Both the position numbers and the translations under genes were made by a program. From Hyperoplus lanceolatus (Eukaryota; Chordata; Actinopteri; Uranoscopiformes; Ammodytidae), in contig CM049395.1 of assembly GCA_026929865.2 (NCBI GenBank), positions 27,458,501 through 27,522,500 of the forward strand: a DNA stretch of 64,000 nt, in the 5' to 3' direction. The notes below the pieces were generated by a model. That model made no database searches, was not told where the DNA came from, and worked only from the letters and a program-made list of their open reading frames with translations. Positions 40,292-54,800 of this stretch are shown here, piece after piece. Positions within the stretch are counted from its first letter, which is position 1, and each line of letters begins with the position of its first letter.

Positions 40292-41710
40292 CTGGGGCCT
40301 CATTTATCAACCGTGCGTAAGTAGGGCGTAAGAACATTGCCACGCAAAGTATGGAATTTACCAAAATGTACTTAGACTTGTGAATGTGTGTAAATATAAG
40401 CACAACTCTGACCATGCTTACGAACAGAATCTAGTGGTAGAATAGCGATATTACAAGCACAAAGCAAAGCATTTAAGAGTTTCAACGTCTGCATTAACAC
40501 TAGAACTGCCAGCGTTCTCTATAATCGCCACGCGTCAAATCCACCCGTGCATTTCTAGGGTAATATGAAGTCATACATTTGTTTGTTTAATCATCATCTG
40601 TGTTTTGGACCTCTTGTTTTATAATCTAAGTTTCTTTAAGAACACTGATCACGACTCAGTAATGAAACTGAAAGTAGATATAATATCGCCAATACATCAA
40701 TGAAAACAGACGATCAAAACAGCGTCCAAATGAGCTAACATCCTAAATGCAATAAATAGTTATATGGCTCACTTATTTTTAGGTAAGCTCTAATTGATTA
40801 TTCATTAAATGTGTCACACGTTTACATATTTTGAAGCGGAGGATCCCTCCGATGCTCTCTGTGCGTCTCATCTGACAGCACTCAGCTGTGAGCTGGACGA
40901 GCCGCGGTGACTCGCCAGACTCGCCAATCACTCATTTCACTTAGTAACTCTAATGTTGTTAGAAACGTATCTTCATTTCTTATTTATTGAGAGAGTTTAT
41001 GAATGACTGCACGTAAAGTTGTCAGATCGCGGACCCCAAACAATGCCGTTGCTTTACAACTTGCTCGAAAATATCACATTTTCCCATGAAGCAAGCTTTC
41101 TTTTGTTTTAATGCCTGCACTAAGTGAGCCAACAAAATATGTTTTGCTTTGATTCAACCTCGTTTACAAGGGTTTGTCCATTTATGTGTTTGAGAAGTTT
41201 CTTTTCGTTGCCCTCTTTGCCATTGTAGCGGAGAGGGATAAAACACATTCACATGGTTGATAAAGGGATGTGTTGTGACCATATATGGTTAATTGGAGGC
41301 GTTTCTGAATGCAAATGGTCTGAGCGTGAACGAGCATGGTACTTAAGAACATGTGGGATTTATCAAGATTGATGACTTACTGGTGTGCGTACGATAGGCC
41401 AGCGCACGTTTGATAAATACCGTTTTTTTTGTACTTAAGCACATACTAAATTTCATTCGTTAAGCCCAGTTCAGACCAAAGATTCGCCTTGCAACTGCTT
41501 GCAACTGCAACTCCTTGCGACGAGCCCCGAAAGTTCTAAAACTGGACCTTGCGATTTGACATGTTAAATCCCCCCTTGCCACGGCTTGCACGCGCTGCAA
41601 CGAGCAGTTCACACTGCTGCGATTTACCCCCTGCGACGTTCTAAAACTCCCCCCTCGCAAGCAGTGAATTTAGAACCTTTTCTACGCACTGTTGATAAAT
41701 GAGGCCCCAG
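40292..41710. mobile_element. TIR element A (CTGGGGCCTCATTTATCAAC ends)
   Basis: A 1.4-kb block bounded by near-perfect 20-bp inverted ends: CTGGGGCCTCATTTATCAAC at 40292 and its inverse ending at 41710. Inside the right end, about 41463-41690, is a distinct GC-rich segment (AGTTCAGACCAAAG, repeated CTTGCAACTGC) that looks like a separate insertion. No transposase frame is seen. Its right end abuts element B. Confidence 0.65.
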
Positions 41711-42916
41711 GGGCCTCATTTATAACGGTGTGCGTAGAAACCTTCCCAAAACATTGCGTTCGCACAAAGCCAAGAATGTGCAGCGCAAAAAAAAAGTTGA
41801 GATTTATAAAACTGTGCTGAGCACAGTTGCACGCAATCTTCCCTTTATAATTACCCACCTGCGGTGAATTGTGCGCGGACGATCTCCGCCCGGTGTCATC
41901 CCACTACACCTCCCAGTTTCATCCCACAATCTACCATACATGGCGAATGCTAAATAGCTCCTGAATATGATAACGCATTTAATAAGCACAGCATTTTGAC
42001 TGACATGAGGAAAAAGGGAGGTAACCGGCCACAAAGAAAGCGACTGGGAAGGAAGAAAGCCCGTGCTATGCGTCGCTGTAACTGCCTCACAAACACACAC
42101 GCGCGCGCTGATCACATATCATGATTGGCACAGTCGTTATAGTCTTTGTTAAGCTGTTTTGCCCAACTTTGTACTGTATGAAATATCACGTATTAGCGAA
42201 CCTGTAGGACTAGCCTATATGTAGGCCTATATAAAATGTGTTGTGAGAAGTGAAATAATGCATTAGCCTATAGTATATTCCAAAGCATTGTTTACCTCCC
42301 GTGAGATCCACACATTTCCAACAACGTCAGATTATAGTTTAAACTTCGAGGGTTAGTTGTTATGGGAAAGAGATGCATAAAATAATTTGCTAAATTCATA
42401 ACATGATTTTATCTAACGAAATATATAGTTTTAATTAATATGGTTGGCCTTAACTTTGTACAAAACTACTTTTTACACACAGCCTCACACCTCCCGACGT
42501 ATATGAAATTATTATAGAGTAGAACTATAAGATTCAATTTAAAAATATAACCAAAATATGTATAGACCTACTTGATAAGTAAATCAACCTACATCATTAC
42601 TGCATGCCATAGACAACAGTAGCCTATATTCGCAACAATAGGTACGCACATATAATTGATTAAATATATTGGGTGCCAAGGATATGTGTGTTTTTCCGAT
42701 GACAGAGCTTTATTTCGTGGTGTTGCCATTGAGTGTCGCTGATTCCCCGAGTCAGCAAAACCTTGCGTGAGCTCTACGCATGGTCAAAAGATTGCGTGGG
42801 AATACGCACACTTCTCCGCAAAGAATTATTTTATAAATACCACCGTTTTGCCACCGCACATTTCTGCCGTCTACGCAAGGTTTTTGTGCGTAGAAAGCTT
42901 TTTAAATGAGGCCCCT
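41709..42916. mobile_element. TIR element B (AGGGGCCTCATTTA ends)
   Basis: A 1.2-kb block from AGGGGCCTCATTTATAACG at 41709 to the inverse TAAATGAGGCCCCT ending at 42916. Both ends carry TGCGTAGAAA-like subterminal sequence (GTGCGTAGAAACC at left, TTTGTGCGTAGAAAGC at right). It differs from element A inside but shares its outer GGGGCCTCATTTA. Non-autonomous; the superfamily is not assigned. Confidence 0.65.
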
Positions 42917-43636
42917 GGTCCTCAATCCTTGTTCAGGTGCTTTTGTGTTCAAGCAGGTGATCTATTCATTTAATTCACTATTGTGTCCAGGTGTCAATCA
43001 GCTCACAATAAGATGACTACAACAAAAATCCATAAGGCTCTTTTATCCCCTGAGTGAAAATAAATACAGCGCAAAAAGATTCCGATCAGTAAAAATAGAC
43101 AAATTAACATAAAGTACATTTTGTGAGGAGCATAAGCTATCTGAAATGTAGTTTCCATGAGTGAAAGACATGCAAAGAACAAGACGACCCCATTTTTTAA
43201 ATTCCTTATATTTATTAAGAATGTAAAAAGAACAGCTGAGTATGTATCCTTCCAAAACATAATGGAAAATCCAAACAGGAAGAGTCTAGGTAGGGTTGAG
43301 GGTAGAGAGATCGTGGCTTCTCATAATAGGAGTGCTGATCCACAATTAGGCTTTTAGACGAAAGACACATGGATGTAATAACAGAAGGAATGAATGGGGA
43401 TAATAAAAGGAAAGAGGGAGAAAAGTGTCCATTTCAATGCATGTAAATTGTGAATTGATATAAACAGTGGAATATTAGCTAACCGGTTAAAGGCCCGACA
43501 TAAGAGGCTTATGAGAAGCAACTTCTGGATCAACACTCCTTTTTTAAGAATCTTGTTTTTACTGTCAAAATAAAACAGGGCAAATGTGGATAGAACAGAC
43601 CAAAGAAGAAAGCAGAGTAAGGGGAACATGTTTCCC
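42917..43636. other. region downstream of psmb1
   Basis: Lies beyond the psmb1 stop on the - strand and likely includes its 3' untranslated region. TTTATT at about 43211 reads AATAAA on the psmb1 strand. No other feature is supported. Confidence 0.35.
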
Positions 43637-45949
<2,313 letters not shown>

Positions 45950-47123
45950 TTTTAGTACAAAGGGCCGACGGTTTAAGATTCAACAAACTCGCTGTATCAC
46001 TGCAATATGGCAGCCTCTTCTTCTACTATAATTAAAACCAGCGCTTCCAGCTGTACTCTGTGCGAGCGCGCCCCCGACAGGCTGTTTGAAGAAGAGCAGG
46101 AACCAGATTTTTACCATTTATAATTGGGTTATGATTTCCGATTTGTTTGTTAAAATAATAAAATGTACATAAACAGTTGGATAAACCAGATTTGCAATTC
46201 GTTTAAAAAAACCATAGCGAGTTAAACACAAATATCTATATATAGTGTCATTACAATTGGTCTAAAATAGGAATTAAGTTATCAGCACAACTGAATGCTT
46301 CAAACCTGCTGAAAATATACTCCAAAGTGGCTGGGTAAGGGATGAAGAGAGTTTTGTTTTTGTTTTATTGACTTTTATTGAAGAAAAAAACAACACTTCT
46401 TAAAATCAGTGACAATGACAATGGCAAGACATTTTCCTTAACCAACCTGCTTATTGAAGTACAATACAAAATACAAGAAGTAATAAAAATAAAAATAAAA
46501 CTTGTACAAGTGACTTTAAAAAATATCACTCCACTACGCATAGCTGATGGATGTTTAATTTCAATGTAATTACAGTGAGTGGTTACATTTTTGTATAATA
46601 GTTAATAGTGTAGAGGTTGACCACAAAATCCCACACAGAAATTGAGACACTTTGTTTCAGTAAACAAAACTCATAACATAAATACCTGAAAACCACTTTA
46701 GCCATGAGGTCTGCCATGGCCAGTGTCCATTACATTTAAATACACAGGATTAGAAGCACCATTTCATCATTTACTTTGTAAAAATAAGATATTTACTGGC
46801 CTGCCTCGTTAAATAAAGGTTAATTAAAAATATCAACTGTAGTTTATGAGATACAAAAACAATGCTGTTTTCAAAGAAGTAGCTGTTGTTAACATTGACT
46901 GTTTCAGTAGTACAGCCTGTCTACTTAAAGACCTGTAAATCAATCAAGAGTAGCAGCAGGTTAAGATGTGGCGTTTTGGATTGGTTGTCATTTAGTCAAA
47001 GGGCTACCCATTTGTTTTTGGATTACAATGATCTGATGAAAATTTTCACAACATATGCAATAGATTGAATTAATTAACTCTAGTACAATTTGGTCAGGGT
47101 ATTGTGGTATATGATGCAGTTGA
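45950..47123. other. region between psmb1 start and phf10 stop
   Basis: Holds the psmb1 promoter (next to 45950) and the phf10 3' untranslated region (left of 47124). TTTTATTGACTTTTATTG at about 46363-46380 gives AATAAA-type signals on the phf10 strand, so the phf10 transcript may end near 46.36 kb, a 3' untranslated region of about 760 bases. No other gene seen. Confidence 0.45.
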
Positions 47124-50100
47124 TCATTTTTTAGCTGACTTGGACTTCTTAGGCGTTTTTGATCCTCCTTTTTTCTTGGGAGTGGTGAAATCTTTGTCGC
47201 AAACCTCACACACCCAAAGACCTGAGGAGACAGATAGAATGAATGAATACCAATAAAAGAAAATACAATGGATAACAAAGCAAATGACTGACAGGAATGT
47301 TTTCCACAAGTCTGCTTTTCCCTTTCTCTCTTGCAGTGTAGTGGGATGGTTATCAGGTATGTTATTCTGCCCACCATACACAGTCCTCATGTCCATCCAC
47401 TCACCAGTAGGTATGGAGTCCATGCCCACGCAGAATGTGTGGTATCCTCGGTCACATTTGTCACAGAACATCATCTCGTCCTCGTGGTGGGGCTGCTGGC
47501 ACACGGTGCAGGTCTTGCACTCCATACACTGCCAGCGGTACGTCTGGATCACACCCACCAGCTCCCTGTTCATGTCCAGACAGGATGGGTGACCTGAGGT
47601 TAACAGACAGAGACACATGTGCAGAGGCAAACATGCATACACAGAACCAGAGATATTAATAAGGACTACCTGAAGTCTGACTTATTTTATGATTATGTGA
47701 CATGCACAGTCCCCCCCCCCCCATGCAGTCATAACTGCCTGCCGTATATGAATACTAAATGTGTGACATAAGTGACAGAGCCTTTAAATGTTTAACTATA
47801 CCGCAAATATCAGTCATTTGAAAAGTGAATTATACACATCCCTTGAAACTACTCAAGCGTTACTGTCCAAATGTAAACTGTCACATCATTAAAACACAAT
47901 ATTAACACTTGCCTGAAAGTATAAAACTTGCTTATAAAGAACTTAATGAAATTAGTTCAATGGCCATTTCCTTTCACCACTGATTTTTGATTACCAAGTA
48001 TGTTAATAACTATTTTATTCAGAGGAGGATCATTTACACACAAATAAACACACATGTAATGTTGCTTAATTGTGCTGTTGTTGTGTCCTTTAAAAATGAA
48101 ACTGAACTTACCACTGTTATCACATTGGGAGCAGTGAATGAGAGCCTCTGGCTTGCCCTTCTTGTTGGCCTCTTTACCCTTCTGGCAAATGCCACATATA
48201 GCATTTGGAATGACCTTAGGCTGCAAGGGCAGAATAATGCTATAAAAACCATGGTTATCCTGTAATCATGGACATTATAGTAGTTCAACAATGACTAGAG
48301 AAAAACAAACCAAAAAAAAAGAGCACTTTATCCTAACAAATGGATAAGCATGTTCTACTTTTGAGGAAAAAATACATAATTTACATGTTGACCCGTGTAC
48401 ATCGTGTGCATCACCTGGCATTAAGCTGCTCTATCCACCTAAGTGTTAAAGTTTGAAATGTTATCACAGCTGATCAAAGCCTTTGTGGTCAGGAGCAACC
48501 CCAGGTTACTGGGCCTCAGCGCACTGAAAATAAGTATTCACAATAAAGTGCAACAGTGTACAAAGTACCAGAAGATTAAAATGGATCTCAGAGTAAAAAT
48601 ACAAGAAAGGCGTATGGTGTCTAACAGACCCTATTGAGGTGGCGTCTGTAATTTATAGTAGATTAATTTTGTTCATGGAGATGGTCAAGTGTTGGCTCGC
48701 TTGACAGCAGCAGATTGACCTTACAGATCAAGGCAGTACTGTTTTATAAGAAAAGCCGGTTTACATCACCCATTATTTATCATGTAAAAGTGCTCAGTTT
48801 ACTAATCATGGATGTGGACATCCGAAGAGTTGCTTTAAATGCAAAATAACTTTCAGTTTAACAGGGGTCAGAAAGTAAAGAAGAGTAGAAAGATAGGAAG
48901 GTTTGGGGACATTTAAATCGGGATGCCACATAGGTAAACATGGAAACTTTTAATTTACACGCTTATGAAGGAAGCCAAACAATTAAGACGATTGAGGAAG
49001 CTTTCAAATAAGTAAATATTACTCCTAAAGCATAAAACATTTCATCCAATTCTGTACTTGTGTATGAAAATTTACTTTTTTTTCCTGTTTTTCATGGGCA
49101 TGTGTTTTTTTTTGTCTAAATAATGTCGACTTGCTTCTAATTCATCAAGATAGTGACATCCTTCATTACAATGTCCCCCTGACCGGACGTTAGCAGGTTA
49201 GACTAAACAGCTTTAGGAACAAAACTATGGGTCAATAAAGGACATGATTTGGTAAGGATGAAAACAAAGCAGATAACTAAACTAATAGAAACACAGCAGC
49301 AGGAGGGGGGAAAGGAAAAAGGAGCTGAACACAGCCCCCAGTGTACATTTCCATACATACTCAGTCGCTATACAAATAAATATGTATTGTACTTTGGACT
49401 TGCTGCGTTAGCGCCATCAGTGAAAATATCGTCCTATTTCTATTGTGAACTGACTCTTTCAAAATGTTACAACTGTATAAATGTATTTATGGCCACAGGA
49501 AATTCTCACACGTTATTTATTCTAATGATGCCCACACTCAAAACATATCTCCAGTGGAAACATCCACACAGAAAAATCCAAAATGAGTTTGCGTGTTTAA
49601 ATCCAACTCGTTTTTAATGAGTTTTATTCTAAATGAACTGAGTTTGGTCAACACAAGAGATACTGTATTCTATGAACATAAATTAAAATACTCTTTCTAA
49701 CTTTCTGGCATTTTTGCTGTCATATTATCCATTGGCCTTTGTAAGCCGTTATGTAGCTCTAAGCATTACATATTCATTCAGACAGAGTATACATACAAAG
49801 GTACAATTCAATGGGAACTTACTGGCTGACCAAAAGTTAGTGGATTCCACTGATTTTAGATCAGTGGATCACATGGTCATGTCAGTACCTGTCATGTCAG
49901 TAAGGGGAGACTGTTTGTAACCTTTTAGCTGTTCCTCAGTACTTCCCATCTCCCTGTGTTCCACGATCATTATATAGTGAAACTCAACTCTAGTCAACCT
50001 TGCAAATTAAAGTGATAAGCATTGCCCTCAAATACAATGTCTTACGTACAAAAGAACCAGAGATGAGCTCCTTCTGAAAATCAAATCAGTACAAAATCGT

Positions 50101-51713
50101 TTAGACGGAGCAATATCAAGGATATCAATCTTTAAAAAAAAAAAACTGTGCTATTCAATGTAATCTTCTGCAGTTGATCATGTAATTTCTTTCATATTAC
50201 TGCATGCAAACGCATCACACAGTGAATCCAGTATTTTTATCTCCATAATGTCCCATCTATGTGTATGTTTAGTTTAGTTAATGGTGCGTATATAGATTTA
50301 ACATGTAGGGAATATGAAACATGTATGACATGACATGATAACAACGTTGTTAAGAATTAGTTTTTATTAATGGGCTGTGAAATACCACACTACTCGTCAT
50401 GAGGTCATCAATAGCCACTGCACATACTGTAGACGAGTAGCCAGCCCTGAGTGAAGTGACGTTAATCAGCTAGCAACCTGCATCACCGACTAAACATTTT
50501 GCTGTCACATGTAGTGTCATGTGTTGAGACATAATAGTCATTAGAAATCAATAAACCTTTTATCTACTGGGACTTTCTATGGACTGGCACATTTAATCTC
50601 TGAGTTTGCAGAGATAATTATGGATCATACTTGAGGAAAGGCATCTCTAGGTCCTTTTGTACTCATCACTTGAATGTTATGCTACTGCTACAAGTCATGT
50701 CTGTAGGCTCAAAAGCATAGGCAGATGATCAGATAAATAAAACCTCAAAGTAAAGTTAAATCGATATTAAACACACTGAAACTGGAAACTCTTAACTGGA
50801 CCATGCCCACACCACAAAGCTGAGCTGAAATCAACTGGACTTATCCATCATACTCATTAAAATATTTTTTAGGAGTAAGAAATGTTCTTCTGCAAGATTG
50901 TAGATTGGAAAAAGTGAAACAAGAATCAAGGGAACAAGTTGGTCCCAGAAATAATACTATCTTCCCATCTATAGTCCCTTGAACATTTAAAAGGATTAAA
51001 ATGGCTCCCAAACAAAAGCCAGCAATGGTTGTAAAAGAAAAGGTAATCTGATGTGGAGCTCCAGACAGACAGCAGAAAGGCTTTTAGCTCAGCTCAGCAA
51101 CAGTGTGAACAAGGTCGGCAAGTCCACGTATCTCCAAAGTGACATTATAGGGACAGGTAAACCCCATGTCAAACAACTGTCTGCTACGTCTTAACAGGTT
51201 AACAAAACATCACATGGTGTATAAACAAACATATTATTATAACAATAAACACTTAAAACATTAAGGTTAAGTGCATTCTACACTTCAGATATAAATGTTA
51301 AAATTCTCTAGTTTTAACATCAACTACTTCTTAAAAGCAACCACAGTTTGCATGTGGTTTATATTTTCTATATCAGTTTAACAAAAAGACTTTTCTTTTC
51401 AAAAATGAAAAAGGAAAAACTAGCAGCCAAAACATCCACTTACTTGTCTTGGGTGTATAATTTCTTTTGACAAGTGAGGACAGACAAGAGGTATATTGAA
51501 GACATTCAAAGGGAAAGAAAACTCCTAAAGTTCAAATTTGTCTTTGCTGAAAACCCCAAAAAGTGAAAGTGCAGTGAAAAAGAAACACATGACCTGTTCC
51601 TTTAAAATGTTCTTATTGCTCACAGTCTGGTACGAAGAGGGGGAGGGAGAAAAAAGCCACATGGCATTCATAAAAACAAAAACTGAAGAGAGGACCCCCA
51701 GTGTGTTTGTGTT

Positions 51714-51805
<92 letters not shown>

Positions 51806-54800
51806 CACCCCGGACCGGGTTGTCCCAGCTGAAGAAAACTGACAAACTGTAGAAGCCGGAGAACAAAGTGAAGAAAGCTAGGGAGGGGTGGCGGGATGGA
51901 TGGAGTAAGGGAGTGGTAGTAGAAGAAAGAGGAGGAGGGGGGTAGAAAAGTGCTGCTGCTGTTGTTGGAGAAGAGTTCAGGTGGTTTTGTCCTCTACCTT
52001 GTACCCTGGGGTGGCTTTGTTGGCTTTGTTGCTGCCGTCTTTGCCCGGTGTGGATGTCCTGTCTTTGGCCTTGGACTTGTGGCCTGGTGCACCTACGCCC
52101 TCCTGGCTCTCCACGTCTGATGTGTTTCCTGAAGAACTGTCCTGTAGAGGAACAGAAGAGGACGAAGAAAGATAGAAGGAGGAGGTGATGCATAATAATG
52201 CATTTACATGTTGATATCAAGAGTTAAATGGACTTTAAGTCTATTTTAGAAATGAGCTGCTGTATTAAGTCTGTCTGCTGCTGTGGTTACAGGTCCGGTG
52301 TAGCAGCTCTCATTGATTATAATGGAAGCGTATACTCACGGCTTACATGTAGCAGGGGGGTGGGTTAGTGTGTTATCAAAAGGGTATCCGGCTGATTGGC
52401 AAGGCTGCATAGTAGATGTCTATCATTAAGCATCTCTATCACTAATCCAGGACTGTCGTATGATCTGACACAGAAGTAGGCTACTACAGCAGCACAGCGT
52501 TATGTCTTACTGATGAGTTCTTGTTCTTTTTGTCACCCTTTCCGTCCTCGCCATCATCAGAATCAGGTTCAGAGTCAAGTGCAGGGAGCTCTGGATCCAG
52601 TGGAGGCTCAAACAGAGCAGTATTCAACGGCAAGTATCGCAGTTCATTGGGAGAGTACCTGTAGTGCACAACACAAAACATTCAGCGTAGCAATACAGCC
52701 TATCGACAAAACACAATTTCATTGGGGTAAAAGCTAACATACTTTGGGGTTTATTATCTGAATAAAGCAGGTACATTGTAAGCAAAAGCATTTGTCTGGG
52801 TGTGTAATATACCTTTTGTAGTAGTCTTGGAACTGTCCTGGTATGAGAGCCACAGGGTAAGGCCCCGTCCTTGTCATCTCTGGAGCCAGCACCTTGAACC
52901 GGCCCTGGGGCACCTGGATAATCTGAGACGACACAATAAAATACAATGGATGCCAATCCTACACAATGCTATTTTCTTAAGCCCTGTATACTATGAGTTT
53001 TCATACATGTGTCTGGAGGTCAAAGTAAGCTCTCCTCTCTTCCATACGCTCCCTGTTGAAGTTGCTGTTGAACTCTGCTGCTTTTTTAGCTGCCTTCTTA
53101 ATGTACTCGGGGACCTTGCTGGCTTCCACCTTCTGAGGGTTCTGCTGCTGCATTTGCTGTGAAAGACAACACAGATCGAACGTAGGAGAAGTACACTTAG
53201 GATTTTCATCAAAGGTACTACTGTTAAAGAAAATGTCCTAAGAATCAATAGCCCCAGGATATTCCTTTAGTTGGAAAACGTACAGAATACTCCTTAGCTA
53301 TTCTCTGTCGCTCTCTCTCCTGCAGAATGACTGAATACTCTTGGTGCTTGGTGGGATACTCCTTTATCATCAGATCTATCACCTCATCACTCCGCAGAGC
53401 CGTCAGGCCTAGAAACACACAAGAGACACGCAGAAGACATTTTACGGACAAGTGACAATGATTCTTTGCACTGTGAAACCAGTGTTAAGATGATGATCCG
53501 ATTTCAATGCAGTTAAACAATTTCAAAGAGGTCCGAGAGTGTTGGCTGTGGCTCCTACCCAGAGTGCACTGGGTCTCGGTAATGACGTTCTGTTCACGCA
53601 GGTAAAGCTTCTCTTTGTGGGATAAGTCTCTTCTCTCCATGTCTAATGAGTAACAAAGAAATAACATCATCGTTGTCAGTGATAAAGGAACAGCTCCTTC
53701 TAATCAGAACATGACTATGTGTCTTTACAGCAGTGTGACAGCAGAAAAAACACTATATGTAGCAAGTGCCAGTGAAGCCAGTCCACCCTTTCTCAGAGCT
53801 TTTACTTTACTGTATAATTTCAGTAATTACTAATTAAAAAGTATTATTACAGTAATGGGTCTTCTCCGTTATTCTGATCAGTAAAAGTAAAGATTCACAT
53901 ATATAATACTGGATCATATATATCAGTTACAATGTCCAACAGTAAATTATTTTTCACCAGATTTCATACTAACATCATAATCAACAAATCAAAACAATTT
54001 TATCAGTATAAATAGTAGGGGAGAACGGGGTAATCTGAGACACCTTTTTTTTTTTTTTGCCTTTTTCATGCTTTATTGACAGTGTGAAGAGACAGAGGTG
54101 AAATGGGGCAGAGAGGGAGTGACATGCAGAGAACGACCCGGGCGGGAATCGAACCAGGGTCTGCTGAGACACTTTTTACATTTGCTCCGCTCTAAGCAAG
54201 CTTAAATGATTTATCAGTGAAATTTACACAGTTCCCATTAATTCCGGATGTTTCCTAGCAATGGACGTTATCTGAATTTATTCAGGACGAAGGGCAGTGA
54301 AAATATGATTGTTTAAAAAAAAGTTGTCCTGTGTCTCAGTTTACCCCAGTTTAGGGGTAAACTGAGACAGATCATGGAACAACACAAACGAGGAGGAGAG
54401 ACCCTGCCCGGAGGAAGCCCGGGGCCCCCGGCTGGAGCCAGGCCCAGACAGGGGGCCCGCCTGCGAGCGTCTGGTGGCCGGGTCTGCCACGGGGCCCGGC
54501 CGGGCACAGCCTGAAAAAGCTACGTGGCAACACACTCCTCTACAACGGATGGGCCCACCACTCATCGGAGGAACCGCTGGGGTCGGGTGCGCTGCATACA
54601 GGGTGGCAGTGAAGGGCGGGGACCACGACGGACCAGACCCGGGCGGCAGAGGCTGGCTTTGGGGACGTGGAACGTCACCTCGCTGTGGGGGAAGGAGCCG
54701 GAACTGGTGCGGGAGGTGGAGCGCTACCAATTAGATCTGGTGGGGCTTACCTCCACGCACAGTCTTGGCTCTGGAACCGTACTTCTGGACAGGGGTTGGA

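Noticed and set aside
51525-52220. 231-residue open frame with a Thr-His run
   Set aside because: Mostly translation of the GT microsatellite plus antisense or intron sequence around phf10 exon 9.
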